From contig DGUP01000052.1 in assembly GCA_002394685.1 (NCBI GenBank), positions 1-13,644 of the forward strand: a DNA stretch of 13,644 bases, written 5' to 3'. Of this stretch, positions 1 to 7,899 are shown in pieces. The stretch is from Treponema sp. UBA4307. Lineage in GTDB: Bacteria; Spirochaetota; Spirochaetia; Treponematales; Treponemataceae. Position numbers and translations under genes: made by a program. Below the pieces are notes generated by a model, which worked only from the letters and a program-made list of their open reading frames with translations, did not search any database and was not told the origin of the DNA. Each line of letters starts with the position of its first letter. Position 1 is the stretch's first letter.

Positions 1-23
1 TTCAAAACTCGACATTCGGGCTA
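1..23 (+). repeat. Left copy of 23-bp inverted repeat bracketing the window
   Basis: The first 23 bases, beginning TTCAAAACTCGACATTCGGG, are the exact reverse complement of positions 13536-13558. The sequence is clearly richer in G+C than its surroundings and lies in non-coding DNA upstream of the chemotaxis gene. Because the window starts at the first base of the repeat, it may extend further left. It could be one member of an interspersed intergenic repeat family or one end of a larger element; the window alone cannot decide. Confidence 0.8.
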
Positions 24-111
24 CTTTGAAAAAGTTAATTATCTCTAAATATCAATTTAATTATTTCCTTTTTTTTACATAACTGATAGTATTCCTCTCA
101 TACAAAAAAAC

Positions 112-115
112 GGAG
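112..115 (+). promoter_or_regulatory. Ribosome binding site of the chemotaxis gene
   Basis: GGAG lies 11 bases before the ATG at 127, a slightly long spacing. No convincing sigma-28 (flagellar) promoter is visible in 24-111. A weak sigma-70-like TTTACA at 74-79 has no good -10 partner. Confidence 0.5.
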
Positions 116-126
116 AATAAAACACA

Positions 127-2010
127 ATGTATTCAAAAACATCTCTCTCTCAACACACATTTCCAAAATGGATGGCCGTATTAGTTGGCCTTATTATGAT
201 TATTCCTGAACTGCTCTATCCTCTTTACGGGCTCCTTGTAGACGCAGTAACTTTTCAGGAATACTTTGCAACACTCAAGAATCCCTACATTTCAATTCTT
301 GTTTTAGGAAGACTGATTACAGGACCAATTTTCTTTTTTGCATGTCAGAAAGGAATCAACAACTGGGACGGCTCAGAAGAATCAACAGCAAAATGTAATA
401 AAATGCTTGCACTTACCCAGTTTTCCCTGATTGCCCTTGCAGTTCTTTATGCAATTATTGAAGGAATCCTGATTCCAGTTGTCTGCAAAAATCACGGAAT
501 TTCTTACAAAGCATTTGAAAACGGAAACTTTACTTCTTTCTGCTGTACTTCTTTTATTGGCCTTACACTGCTCTTCTCCGAAATTCCTTACATCATTTTC
601 TTCCAGCAGGTTGAACATCTTTCCTCATGGCTTCCATTTGAAAAAAAATACACTTACATGACAATCTCTCAGAGAAATCTTTTTGTAAATGCAGTTGCCA
701 TTGTAGGATTTTATCTCTTGATCTTAGCCCTCCTCTCTGTTCCTGCAAACCGACTGCTGGACAACAAAACACTCTTTTTTGCAAGAATGGGTCCAGTAGG
801 AATTGGAGCCGCAATTGCTGTCTGTGTAAATATGATTCTTAACGGCAATGACATTAAAACTTCAATGATTGTCTTAAACGAATATGCAAAAAAACTTTCA
901 GAAAGAGATTATTCATCTGAAAAGCCTCAGGTAAAAATGCGCTGCATAGTTGGAGAACTGGTAAACAATCTTAATTCTTTCACTGATATAACTCACAACA
1001 TTCTGGAAGAATTTGATTCATCAATTCAGAATTCAACTTCTACTGCAAGCGAACTGTCAGACACAATGAACGTTACCTTCAAAAATTTCGATTCAATCAT
1101 TGATACAATCAACTCTGTAAAAAATGATATGAACAATCAGGCCGCCAGTGTAGAAGAAACAAACGCATCTGTTAATCAGATTATGGGCAGCATCCGCCTT
1201 ATGAAAGAAAGCGTTGACTCTCAGGCAACAGCAGTTACAGAATCTTCTGCAGCTGTAGATCAGATGGTAGCAAACATTCGTTCCGTAACAAACATTCTTG
1301 AAAAAAATACCGGTACAGTTCTTGAATTATCAAACGCTTCTGATTCAGGAAGAAAAGCTGTTAAAACCGCAGTAGATGCAGCAAGACAAGTTATTGATGA
1401 ATCTTCTTCCCTGATTGAAGCAAGCAAAATCATTCAGACTATCGCAAGCCAGACAAACCTTCTTGCCATGAACGCCGCAATTGAAGCAGCACACGCCGGA
1501 GAAGCAGGTAAAGGTTTCTCTGTTGTTGCTGATGAAATCCGTAAACTTGCAGAACAGTCAAATCAGCAGGGTAAAGTAATTGATGATAATCTTAAATCAC
1601 TCGCTTCATCCCTCTCACAGATTTCTACCACAACCAGTCAGGTTCAGGAAAAATTCGATGCCATTTATCAGCTGGCCGAAACAGTCAAGAATCAGGAAAA
1701 TCATATCATGAATGCCATGAGCGAACAGGCCGCCGGAAACCAGCAGGTTCTTGAAGCAATGCACAATATTTCCGATTCAACAACAGGCGTTAAAGATTCT
1801 GCAGCGGAAATGCTCTCTGGAGGAGAACAGATTGTTAAGGAGATGGGCTTGCTCGAATCAACTACAATCACCATCACAAACAATATGAATCAAATCAATA
1901 CAGATATTGCTGACATAAAAACAAGTTTGAATATTGTTCACACAAGTTCAGATAAAAATCAGCAGGATATAAAAATTCTTGATGACACAATCGGAACTTT
2001 CAAACTATAA
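127..2010 (+). CDS. Methyl-accepting chemotaxis protein with six-helix membrane sensor
   Basis: This is a chemoreceptor of 627 residues that would signal through CheA/CheW to the flagellar motor from the inner membrane. The N-terminal part (about 15-237) has six hydrophobic segments with short loops and no large periplasmic sensor domain, so the ligand is probably sensed in or near the membrane. From about residue 250 the protein is a long Gln/Ser/Ala-rich helical signalling domain. The highly conserved hairpin tip starts near residue 439 (IASQTNLLAMNAAIEAAHAG) and runs through GFSVVADEIRKLAEQS. Heptad-repeat methylation helices flank it, for example AASVEETNASVNQI and MSEQAAGNQQVLEAM. No clear HAMP domain was recognised between the membrane part and the signalling part. 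A terminator follows at 2027-2059, so it appears monocistronic. The family is certain; the ligand is unknown. Confidence 0.95.
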   Translation: MYSKTSLSQHTFPKWMAVLVGLIMIIPELLYPLYGLLVDAVTFQEYFATLKNPYISILVLGRLITGPIFFFACQKGINNWDGSEESTAKCNKMLALTQFSLIALAVLYAIIEGILIPVVCKNHGISYKAFENGNFTSFCCTSFIGLTLLFSEIPYIIFFQQVEHLSSWLPFEKKYTYMTISQRNLFVNAVAIVGFYLLILALLSVPANRLLDNKTLFFARMGPVGIGAAIAVCVNMILNGNDIKTSMIVLNEYAKKLSERDYSSEKPQVKMRCIVGELVNNLNSFTDITHNILEEFDSSIQNSTSTASELSDTMNVTFKNFDSIIDTINSVKNDMNNQAASVEETNASVNQIMGSIRLMKESVDSQATAVTESSAAVDQMVANIRSVTNILEKNTGTVLELSNASDSGRKAVKTAVDAARQVIDESSSLIEASKIIQTIASQTNLLAMNAAIEAAHAGEAGKGFSVVADEIRKLAEQSNQQGKVIDDNLKSLASSLSQISTTTSQVQEKFDAIYQLAETVKNQENHIMNAMSEQAAGNQQVLEAMHNISDSTTGVKDSAAEMLSGGEQIVKEMGLLESTTITITNNMNQINTDIADIKTSLNIVHTSSDKNQQDIKILDDTIGTFKL

Positions 2011-2026
2011 TATAGTATAATGTAAT

Positions 2027-2059
2027 AAAGGGGTCTGTTTCAAAAGCAGCCCTTTTTTT
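2027..2059 (+). terminator. Rho-independent terminator after the chemotaxis gene
   Basis: AAAGGG at 2027-2032 pairs with CCCTTT, and an inner CTG pairs with CAG past a two-base bulge. The loop is about nine bases and a run of T follows. It sits 16 bases after the stop codon and separates the receptor from the next gene. Confidence 0.7.
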
Positions 2060-2073
2060 AATACTAAACTCAT

Positions 2074-2077
2074 AGGA
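2074..2077 (+). promoter_or_regulatory. Ribosome binding site of the phosphatase-fold gene
   Basis: AGGA six bases before the ATG at 2084 supports that start. Confidence 0.6.
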
Positions 2078-2083
2078 AAAATT

Positions 2084-3172
2084 ATGAAAAAAGCCGTTAA
2101 AATTCCTCTTTTGTTAATTTTGATTCTGGTTCTTGGGGCAGCAGCATTTATTGGTTTTCTCACTCTCGTAGAATACAGACCTGCTGATCAGGAAAAAGTT
2201 TCCACCGAATTATGGATTGAAGACAATGGCAGTACAAGAACAATTTCCAGTCTTCCTTCAAACAAAGAATTTTCAATCATCACATGGAATGTTGGCTACT
2301 GTAGTTTAGGCAGCAATGCAGACTTCTTTATGGACGGCGGTAAAATGGTAAACACCGCTGACAAAGAAAGAGTTGACCTGAACCTTAATAAAATCGTAAA
2401 AAAACTTCAGGCTGAAAATTCTGATTTTATCTTTCTCCAGGAAGTAGATGTTAAATCAAAAAGAAGCCATAAAACAAATGAAAAAGTTGCTTTCCAGGAA
2501 AACTTTAAGGATTATGAATCTGCATTTGCGACTAACTTCAAAGTGCCCTTCATACCCTATCCTCTTCCTCCAATCGGAAAAGTTTATTCTGGAATCCAGA
2601 CCCTGTCACAGTACGATGTTTCTGAAGCCAGCAGAATTGCCCTTCCAACTTCATTCAGCTGGCCATACAGACTGGGCAACTTAAAACGCTGTCTCTTAAT
2701 CACAAGACTCCCAATCGATGGAATGAACAAGGAACTGGTTTTAATCAACCTGCACCTGGAAGCCTACGATTCTGGAGAAGGCAAAATAATGCAGACAAAA
2801 GTTTTCAAGTCTGTTCTGGAAGAAGAAATTGAAAAGGGAAACTATGTTATTGCAGGTGGAGACTTTAATCAGCAGTTCTCTTCCACAGATGCTTCTGCCT
2901 ACCCTATTTTAAGTCCAGACTACTGGGCACCTGGAATCATTAACGAAAGTGATTTTGATTCTTCACTGAAATTCTATCAGCCGTCACAAGTTCCAAGCTG
3001 CCGTTCACTGGACAAAGCTTACGAAGGTCAGTCTGCTGAAAATTTTCAGTTCTATTTTATTGATGGATTTATTGTTTCTGAAAATGTCAAAGTTACTTCT
3101 GCCGCTACAATTGATATGAATTTTGAAAATACAGACCATAATCCTATAAGGTTGACCTTTACTCTTAATTAA
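2084..3172 (+). CDS. Endonuclease/exonuclease/phosphatase family protein, membrane-anchored
   Basis: This 362-residue protein has the metal-dependent phosphoesterase fold shared by exonuclease III, sphingomyelinases, inositol phosphatases and DNase I. Residues 7-28 form one hydrophobic segment that acts as an uncleaved anchor or signal peptide, so the catalytic domain should lie outside the cytoplasm. All the usual catalytic blocks are visible in order: TWN with N69, FLQEVD with metal-binding E120, NLHLE with H224, GGDFN with D260 and N262, and the terminal TDHNP with D351 and H352. The site therefore looks intact. The substrate cannot be read from the sequence; nucleic acid, phospholipid and inositol phosphate are all possible. 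The exported location argues against a DNA repair role. It ends 29 bases before the xylanase-like gene on the same strand and may be cotranscribed with it. Confidence 0.85.
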   Translation: MKKAVKIPLLLILILVLGAAAFIGFLTLVEYRPADQEKVSTELWIEDNGSTRTISSLPSNKEFSIITWNVGYCSLGSNADFFMDGGKMVNTADKERVDLNLNKIVKKLQAENSDFIFLQEVDVKSKRSHKTNEKVAFQENFKDYESAFATNFKVPFIPYPLPPIGKVYSGIQTLSQYDVSEASRIALPTSFSWPYRLGNLKRCLLITRLPIDGMNKELVLINLHLEAYDSGEGKIMQTKVFKSVLEEEIEKGNYVIAGGDFNQQFSSTDASAYPILSPDYWAPGIINESDFDSSLKFYQPSQVPSCRSLDKAYEGQSAENFQFYFIDGFIVSENVKVTSAATIDMNFENTDHNPIRLTFTLN

Positions 3173-3201
3173 TTTTAAGGCAAAATGTAGACCTTAAAAT
3201 T
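3171..3201 (+). promoter_or_regulatory. Perfect 10-bp hairpin ending at the xylanase-like start codon
   Basis: AATTTTAAGG at 3171-3180 pairs perfectly with CCTTAAAATT at 3192-3201 across an 11-base loop. The ATG begins at 3202, the next base. The only SD-like sequence, AAGG at 3177-3180, lies inside the left arm and 21 bases from the ATG, so folding would hide it. No T-run follows, which argues against a terminator. It may control translation or mark an mRNA processing point. Confidence 0.6.
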
Positions 3202-4392
3202 ATGTTTATTTCTAATTCTGAAAGAGTATGGACAGATTCAAAGGTTCCTTCGCTTAAAGATTTATTTGCACCGTATTTTGAATATTTTGGCCTTTGTACA
3301 GACAGTAAAAGATTGATTCTCCTGAGGGACGGCATAACAAAACATGCCAGTTCAGTTACAATGGAAAATGAATTTAAACCTCAATTCCTTTTCCGCTGGT
3401 TCAGTCAAAAACCAGTTCTTGACGGAACATTTACATCTTCAGCAGGAGTAACAATTTCTGTACCAAAAATGAATGGCCTTGTTCATATTGCAGACATTCT
3501 GGAACTATGCAGACAGTACGGTCTCAAAATGCAGGGGCATACCCTCATCTGGCACGCCCAGACAGACGAAGCATTTTTTCATCAGGATTACGATATAGAA
3601 GGGCCTCTGGCAGGTAAAGAAGAAATGACCGCCAGAGAAGAATGGTATATAAAAAGCGTTATCACTTTTGTTCAGAACTGGGAGAACAAGAACAACGATG
3701 GAAAGCACATTGTTTACCAGTGGGATGTAATAAACGATCCTTTTGACGATCAGGGAAAAGATTTAAGAAAAAATTCCCGCTGGTATGATATTTTCGGGAA
3801 TGATCTTTTTATAATCAATGCTTTTGCTTTTGCCAACAAATATGCAGCTCCAGACGTTAAGCTTTGTTTTAACGGGTCAGAAGATCACAAAAGAGACTTA
3901 ACCTGCCACATGGTAAAAAAAATCCTTGAACACAACAAAGGCCCCCTTCCATGCAGACTCGATATAATTGGAATTCATTCACACTTGTACACAAATTACA
4001 ATCTGGAAAACTATAAAAAATCTCTGGAAGCATTTCTTGAACTTGGAATTGACCTTGCAGTTACAGAACTGGATGTTGCAACACTTAACGGCATTCCTTA
4101 CAGGGTTAAAAAAACTGCAGCCTTCTACAAAAAATATTTTTCCATGATTCTGAATTATGCAAAAAAAGATGAACGTCCTGGAATTTCTTCTGTAACCTTG
4201 TGGGGGATAAATGATGAAGCCACCTGGCTTAATTTAAAGTTCATGGGAATGGAAAAAGCCCAGTTTCCTCTTCTCTTTAAAAGAGATGAAGAAAATCTGG
4301 TTGTAACAAAACCAACATTCTGGGCTCTGGTTGAAGCAGTTAATAAATTTTCAAAAAGTAAAAAAACCGCTCTCTTTTCTTATGTCTATTGA
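3202..4392 (+). CDS. Cytoplasmic GH10 xylanase-like protein with altered acid/base residue
   Basis: This 396-residue protein has the landmarks of glycoside hydrolase family 10 (endo-1,4-beta-xylanase): ENEFKP at 55-60, GHTLIWHAQT with H113, W117, H118 and Q120, WDVIND at 174-179, IGIHSHL with H259 and H261, VTELDV with the expected nucleophile E289, and LWGIND with W334. In the family the WDVVNE block ends in the catalytic acid/base Glu; here that residue is D179. Asp usually supports this role poorly, so activity may be low or changed. The Gln normally in the GxQxH block is His259. There is no signal peptide and no carbohydrate-binding module, so it is a bare cytoplasmic domain, as in enzymes that act on imported xylo-oligosaccharides. 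The start has no nearby SD, but no alternative in-frame start exists upstream before a stop at 3166. Its last seven bases overlap the convergent gene. Confidence 0.85.
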   Translation: MFISNSERVWTDSKVPSLKDLFAPYFEYFGLCTDSKRLILLRDGITKHASSVTMENEFKPQFLFRWFSQKPVLDGTFTSSAGVTISVPKMNGLVHIADILELCRQYGLKMQGHTLIWHAQTDEAFFHQDYDIEGPLAGKEEMTAREEWYIKSVITFVQNWENKNNDGKHIVYQWDVINDPFDDQGKDLRKNSRWYDIFGNDLFIINAFAFANKYAAPDVKLCFNGSEDHKRDLTCHMVKKILEHNKGPLPCRLDIIGIHSHLYTNYNLENYKKSLEAFLELGIDLAVTELDVATLNGIPYRVKKTAAFYKKYFSMILNYAKKDERPGISSVTLWGINDEATWLNLKFMGMEKAQFPLLFKRDEENLVVTKPTFWALVEAVNKFSKSKKTALFSYVY

Positions 4393-5105
4393 TTTTCCAA
4401 CAAATTTATTACATCAGATGAATTTTGTTCCTTATAAAAATTTATCTTATTGTAAATCCAAATTCCATTTTCTTTGTATGCATCAACATAAACAATTGAG
4501 ATTCCATTTTTTCCTTTTATTTTATAAGAAAAATCTGCTTCTCCAGAGGAATTTCCACTTATATTTAGTGAACCTGAAATCATACCAGTCTGTTCAAAAT
4601 CATCACCTAAGTAATTCCTTATTTCTTCATTGTTTTCAATAAGTTCAATTGAGTGCTTATATGGAATACAGTTCTTAAAAGAATTACCAACAGAGGTAAA
4701 CATAGTTGAACCCACAAGTGCAATAAATAAGGTGAAAGCAACAACAACACTAATAACTATAATTGCAACTTTCTTATTTGATTTCTTATTCTCTTTATTT
4801 TTATCTTCATCTATTTTTTTTATTTCTGGAGATGAAGATGGCACTAAAGTTACTTCCTTTGCACAATAAGGACATACTTTTGATCCGGAAGGAATTTTCT
4901 TTTTACAATTTTCACATATCTTAAGAGGTTTTAAAGCTAACATTACTATAAGCACCCAAAAACCTGCACCAGGATAAATTCCAAACCAGAACCATTGAGG
5001 AGAACGGTTTTTCTTTTTTGCAATAATTACACCGGGAATAATAGGTCCATACCAAATCACAATAAAAATTATACAAGCTACAATAATAATTACAGGGCTA
5101 TCCAT
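4386..5105 (-). CDS. Zinc-ribbon membrane protein with extracytoplasmic C-terminal domain
   Basis: The protein has 239 residues. It begins with hydrophobic segments at about 4-28 and 41-58. A zinc-ribbon follows with C64, C67, C78 and C81 (CENC and CPYC), then a charged Lys/Asn/Glu linker, a third membrane segment at about 113-133 and a C-terminal domain at about 147-225. That last domain (LIENNEEIRNYLGDD, a Gly/Ser beta region, then IWIYNKINF) resembles the small Coa1/Tim21-like fold found in bacterial membrane proteins, but this is pattern memory and uncertain. Function is unknown. GGAG lies five bases before the ATG. The gene starts 15 bases after the stop of the upstream gene, so they are very probably cotranscribed. 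It is the last gene of the minus-strand run. No terminator separates it from the convergent xylanase-like gene, and the two ends overlap by seven bases. Confidence 0.75.
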   Translation of the reverse strand: MDSPVIIIVACIIFIVIWYGPIIPGVIIAKKKNRSPQWFWFGIYPGAGFWVLIVMLALKPLKICENCKKKIPSGSKVCPYCAKEVTLVPSSSPEIKKIDEDKNKENKKSNKKVAIIVISVVVAFTLFIALVGSTMFTSVGNSFKNCIPYKHSIELIENNEEIRNYLGDDFEQTGMISGSLNISGNSSGEADFSYKIKGKNGISIVYVDAYKENGIWIYNKINFYKEQNSSDVINLLENQ

Positions 5106-5120
5106 TTTTGCTCCTTTTTT

Positions 5121-5402
5121 TTATTCAGAAACATCCTCTGCATATTTAATTTTTAAATCGAAGTCGATTTTGTATCCTGCTGGATTAAAAATAAGTTTTT
5201 TTAAATACTTCAATTCGGAAACATCTATTCCATTTCTTTTTATCTCTTGAAAATCTTCTTCAGATATGAACCCTTCAAAATCTATTTCTTCCAGATTCTT
5301 CACGTTCTTTAGTATATTAAAATCAAAATAATGTGCATAGCCAAGATAAATACTTTTACAGGATTTTACTTCTGCTAAAAAATCATAATTTTCTAAATAA
5401 GG
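5121..5402 (-). repeat. Copy 1 of a 282-bp near-identical direct repeat
   Basis: This aligns without gaps at a constant offset of 2497 bases to 7618-7899, with only scattered single-base differences. It codes for the shared C-terminal half of the two secreted paralogs. Similarity drops sharply beyond 5402 and also right after the stop codon. Confidence 0.85.
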
Positions 5403-5642
5403 TAAGGTAAAACAATCTATGTAATCGAGTTCACCTACAGCATCAAAACCTTTAAAATTTATTGTGTGGGTATTTGTGGAATCATTATCTGATAAGAAGA
5501 AAGATTTTTCTTTTACGTTCTTATTTAAATAGACTTTTATTTCAGATCCATCTCTCTGAACAGCAATAATAAAATTCGATTCACTAAAAAGTGAAAAACT
5601 AAAAATTAAACTAAAAAAAATAAGTACTATAATTTTTCTCAT
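5121..5642 (-). CDS. Secreted leucine-rich-repeat-like protein, paralog 1
   Basis: This 173-residue protein has an N-terminal signal peptide (about 1-20, ending near SLFSES) and no lipobox Cys, so it is probably periplasmic or secreted. The last 87 residues, from DFLAEVKSCK to the end, differ from the paralog at 7618-8124 at only three positions. The preceding 86 residues are clearly related but strongly diverged and differ in length by five. Segments such as NVKNLEEIDFEGF and ELKYLKKLIFNPAGY have the spacing of leucine-rich repeats. The function is unknown; this fold often binds proteins. AAAGGA lies seven bases before the ATG. It sits 30 bases downstream of the lipoprotein gene and 15 bases upstream of the zinc-ribbon gene, consistent with an operon. 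Confidence 0.75.
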   Translation of the reverse strand: MRKIIVLIFFSLIFSFSLFSESNFIIAVQRDGSEIKVYLNKNVKEKSFFLSDNDSTNTHTINFKGFDAVGELDYIDCFTLPYLENYDFLAEVKSCKSIYLGYAHYFDFNILKNVKNLEEIDFEGFISEEDFQEIKRNGIDVSELKYLKKLIFNPAGYKIDFDLKIKYAEDVSE

Positions 5643-5672
5643 ATAACTATCCTTTAAAAGTTTAAGAAAGTA

Positions 5673-6275
5673 TTACACATATTTCCAGACTGCATCTTTT
5701 GGATTCTCTTTGAATTCATTTACATACTCTTCCAGAAACGGGACTAAAGACTCATCAATGCGCTCAATTACAATAGAACGAATATTACTTTCATTTATTT
5801 TACCAAGGAATATTCCACTAAAGATGTAAATCATTTTTTGCACTTCTTCTAGATTTGTTTCAGAATATTTAGAGTAAAATTCAGAAAATAATTCAAAAGC
5901 TTGAGTTTCATTTCCTGTGAAATACAAAGAACATGCATATGAGAATTGAGAAATCTCTTTTAATGAATTACCATTTGAAAGCCATAGATCATAAACTTCT
6001 TTTACCTTATCCGCATTTTCTTCATATCCCCCGATTTTATATATCTGTATTTTCTGTTTGTATGGATTCCACCATTTTGGATCAAGCTTTATTGCTTCAT
6101 CCAGTAATTCAAGAGTCTTAGTTTTTTCTTCAGTAGGACCAATCATCCATTCTCCTAGATTTGAAGGAACCATAATTTCAACAGCCTGATTGAAAAGTTT
6201 TTTAGCTTTTGCAGGGTGATTGCATGAGGTTAATGTTAGTAAAAAGATGATTAGGAATATTGATACTTTTTTCAT
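5673..6275 (-). CDS. TPR-like lipoprotein
   Basis: This 200-residue protein begins with a classical lipoprotein signal: basic start, hydrophobic stretch, then LTSC with the lipidated C18. The mature part is helical. Residues about 49-90 (TLELLDEAIKLDPKWWNPYK and onward) look like a tetratricopeptide repeat, and a second helical pair follows around 105-140 (FSYACSLYFTGNETQAFELF). TPR lipoproteins usually hold envelope complexes together; no specific partner is evident. A GGGAG motif lies about 12 bases before the ATG, longer than usual. About 120 bases without a convincing gene separate it from the frameshifted membrane gene upstream. Confidence 0.7.
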   Translation of the reverse strand: MKKVSIFLIIFLLTLTSCNHPAKAKKLFNQAVEIMVPSNLGEWMIGPTEEKTKTLELLDEAIKLDPKWWNPYKQKIQIYKIGGYEENADKVKEVYDLWLSNGNSLKEISQFSYACSLYFTGNETQAFELFSEFYSKYSETNLEEVQKMIYIFSGIFLGKINESNIRSIVIERIDESLVPFLEEYVNEFKENPKDAVWKYV

Positions 6276-6398
6276 ATTTAATAATTGCTCCCATTTAAAT
6301 TATTAGCGGATATCAACTATTGTTGGCTGATAATAAATGTTTTTAGCCTTTTGTATAAGATGCTCTTCCATCTCCCTTATTGTCTATTGTATTATCCC

Positions 6399-6757
6399 TT
6401 ATTTTTTTCTGTGCTTCAAGAATTCTATAGTCCAATTGGAAAAACATACTGTCGCAGGAATTGTAATTAACATTGGTACAAAAGCTCTTGTGTCGCTTAT
6501 TGATTTTACAATGTATAATACAAGAATAAAAAATACTATTATACAAGTTGTAATTAACATAAAAGCATAAGCTGAAGAATTCAGATTTTTTTTGAATAGA
6601 AATAAAATCAAATTAAAAATCCAATAAACAATAAGGGAAACACCAAAAAGAATTAAAATTTCACTTTTTGAAAGGATTTCTAATCTGTATGATAAAACCA
6701 ATAGTAAAAAATTATTAAAATTGTGATTCCAAAAAAAATAAAAATACTTTTTTTCAT
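6399..6757 (-). pseudogene. Small membrane protein gene with a probable 1-base frameshift
   Basis: The likely start is the ATG at 6757, preceded by GGAG at a five-base spacing. From there the reading frame gives MKKSIFIFFGITILIIFYYW and stops after 25 codons. The frame that continues to 6399 has no ATG start (only a TTG at 6701) and encodes about 100 hydrophobic residues. Adding one base in the A6 run at 6706-6711 (U6 in the mRNA) joins both parts into 119 codons plus stop. That nearly matches the 120-residue neighbour at 6810-7172, which shares patterns such as SLIVYW / SLVVYW and the order of the membrane segments. It is therefore a diverged tandem paralog that is broken, misread by sequencing, or decoded by slippage. 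Function is unknown; four hydrophobic segments are expected. Confidence 0.6.
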
Positions 6758-6809
6758 CTTAACTCCAAATCAACACTTCCATGATAATAGAACCTGGAAA
6801 TATACTTAT

Positions 6810-7172
6810 TTAGGAATCTTGTTTATAAAAAAAACTCCAGAATACAGATACTCCCAGCAAGGAAAACATATACATCAAAGGGAAAAATAAAATTGTATCA
6901 GTTTTAACTTTTATGATTAAAAGAATTATTGCTAATGCAGAAAAGAGTGCAAATATATTACAAGTTACTCTATTTATTCTTAATTTTTCTTCAATATAAT
7001 AAACCAGATAGAAAAACCAATATACAACAAGCGAAGATAAATAAATCACAACAAATGATATGATATCATCTTTTTGATTATTTTCTAAATCAGATTTATA
7101 AAATAGGAAACATAAAACACTATTAATAATTGCAATAATTAAAAATATTAATGCATTAGTTTTTTTTCTCAT
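6810..7172 (-). CDS. Small four-helix membrane protein, unknown function
   Basis: Starting at MRKKTNALIF (ATG at 7172) the protein has 120 residues with four hydrophobic segments (about 6-24, 37-57, 68-86 and 93-112), separated by short charged loops. A longer reading from the ATG at 7208 is possible but has no ribosome binding site, whereas an AAAGG lies about 12 bases before 7172. The 7172 start also gives nearly the same length as the reconstructed paralog downstream. No family was recognised. Its position among other small envelope genes suggests a role in the same, unknown process. Confidence 0.6.
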   Translation of the reverse strand: MRKKTNALIFLIIAIINSVLCFLFYKSDLENNQKDDIISFVVIYLSSLVVYWFFYLVYYIEEKLRINRVTCNIFALFSALAIILLIIKVKTDTILFFPLMYMFSLLGVSVFWSFFYKQDS

Positions 7173-7241
7173 TCGGATTCTTTTCCTTTCAATTCCATAT
7201 AATATCATATGTACATTTTGTTTTACACTTATTTATAACTT

Positions 7242-7610
7242 TCAGGAATCCTCTTCATTTTTTTTCATTTCAAGATTTATTTTTTCTTGTTCATTAAATT
7301 GATCGTCTGAAACAATTCCTTTATGGGTGGATGTAAAATCATAACCACAGTTTTTACATTTTTTTGACATATGTGATAACAATCCATCCTCCGGACCACT
7401 AAAAAGTGTAGTACAATTATCAATTGGTTTACCACATTTGGGACACTTTATTGAATGTAAAATGATTGCACAAAACAGCAAGCCAAGGATAAAACAAACT
7501 ACTGATACCAGCTGATTCACTTTTTCAGACAAAAAAATTGCTATTACAAAAACCAAAAGAGGAAGAATCCATTTTATAAGGTGGTATTTTCTCCAAACAG
7601 AAATTTTCAT
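7242..7610 (-). CDS. Zinc-ribbon membrane protein, unknown function
   Basis: From the ATG at 7610 this is a 122-residue protein with two hydrophobic segments (about 13-28 and 33-52) followed by a cytoplasmic-type zinc-binding part with two CxxC pairs: C56/C59 (CPKCGKPI) and C85/C88 (CKNCGYDF). The tail is acidic. The frame stays open upstream to ATGs at 7631 and 7640, which would overlap the end of the preceding gene. The 7610 start, seven bases after that gene's stop, is favoured for translational coupling, but no good SD is visible and the start remains uncertain. It does not share sequence with the zinc-ribbon protein at 4386-5105 beyond the general design. Both follow directly after a copy of the leucine-rich-repeat-like gene. 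Confidence 0.6.
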   Translation of the reverse strand: MKISVWRKYHLIKWILPLLVFVIAIFLSEKVNQLVSVVCFILGLLFCAIILHSIKCPKCGKPIDNCTTLFSGPEDGLLSHMSKKCKNCGYDFTSTHKGIVSDDQFNEQEKINLEMKKNEEDS

Positions 7611-7617
7611 ATTTTTT

Positions 7618-7899
7618 TTATTCTGAAACATCCTCGGCATATTTAATTTTTAAATCGAAGTCGATTGTATATCCTGCTGGATTGAAAATAAGTTTTTTTA
7701 AATACTTCAATTCAGAAACATCTATTCCGTTTCTTTTTATTTCTTGAAACTCTTCTTCAGATATGAACCCTTCAAAATCTATTTCTTCCAGATTTTTCAC
7801 GTTCTTTAGTATGTTAAAATCAAAATAATGTGCATAGCCAAGATAAATACTTTTACAGGATTTTACATCTGCTAAAAAATCATAACTTTCTATATATGG
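7618..7899 (-). repeat. Copy 2 of the 282-bp near-identical direct repeat
   Basis: Gap-free partner of 5121-5402. The near identity includes the stop codon and the following A-run and then ends, so one breakpoint lies at the 3' end of the gene and the other in the middle of the coding region. Confidence 0.85.

Noticed and set aside
74..103. Sigma-28 or sigma-70 promoter for the chemotaxis gene
   Set aside because: TTTACA at 74-79 and a GATAG at 85-89 are present, but neither has a properly spaced partner.
3171..3201. Rho-independent terminator after the phosphatase-fold gene
   Set aside because: The stem is A+T-rich and no T-run follows; the start codon comes directly after it.
6303..6371. 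22-residue ORF on the minus strand between the frameshifted gene and the TPR-like lipoprotein
   Set aside because: GGAG touches the ATG with no spacing, the peptide has no signal, domain or paralog, and A+T-rich DNA gives such ORFs by chance.
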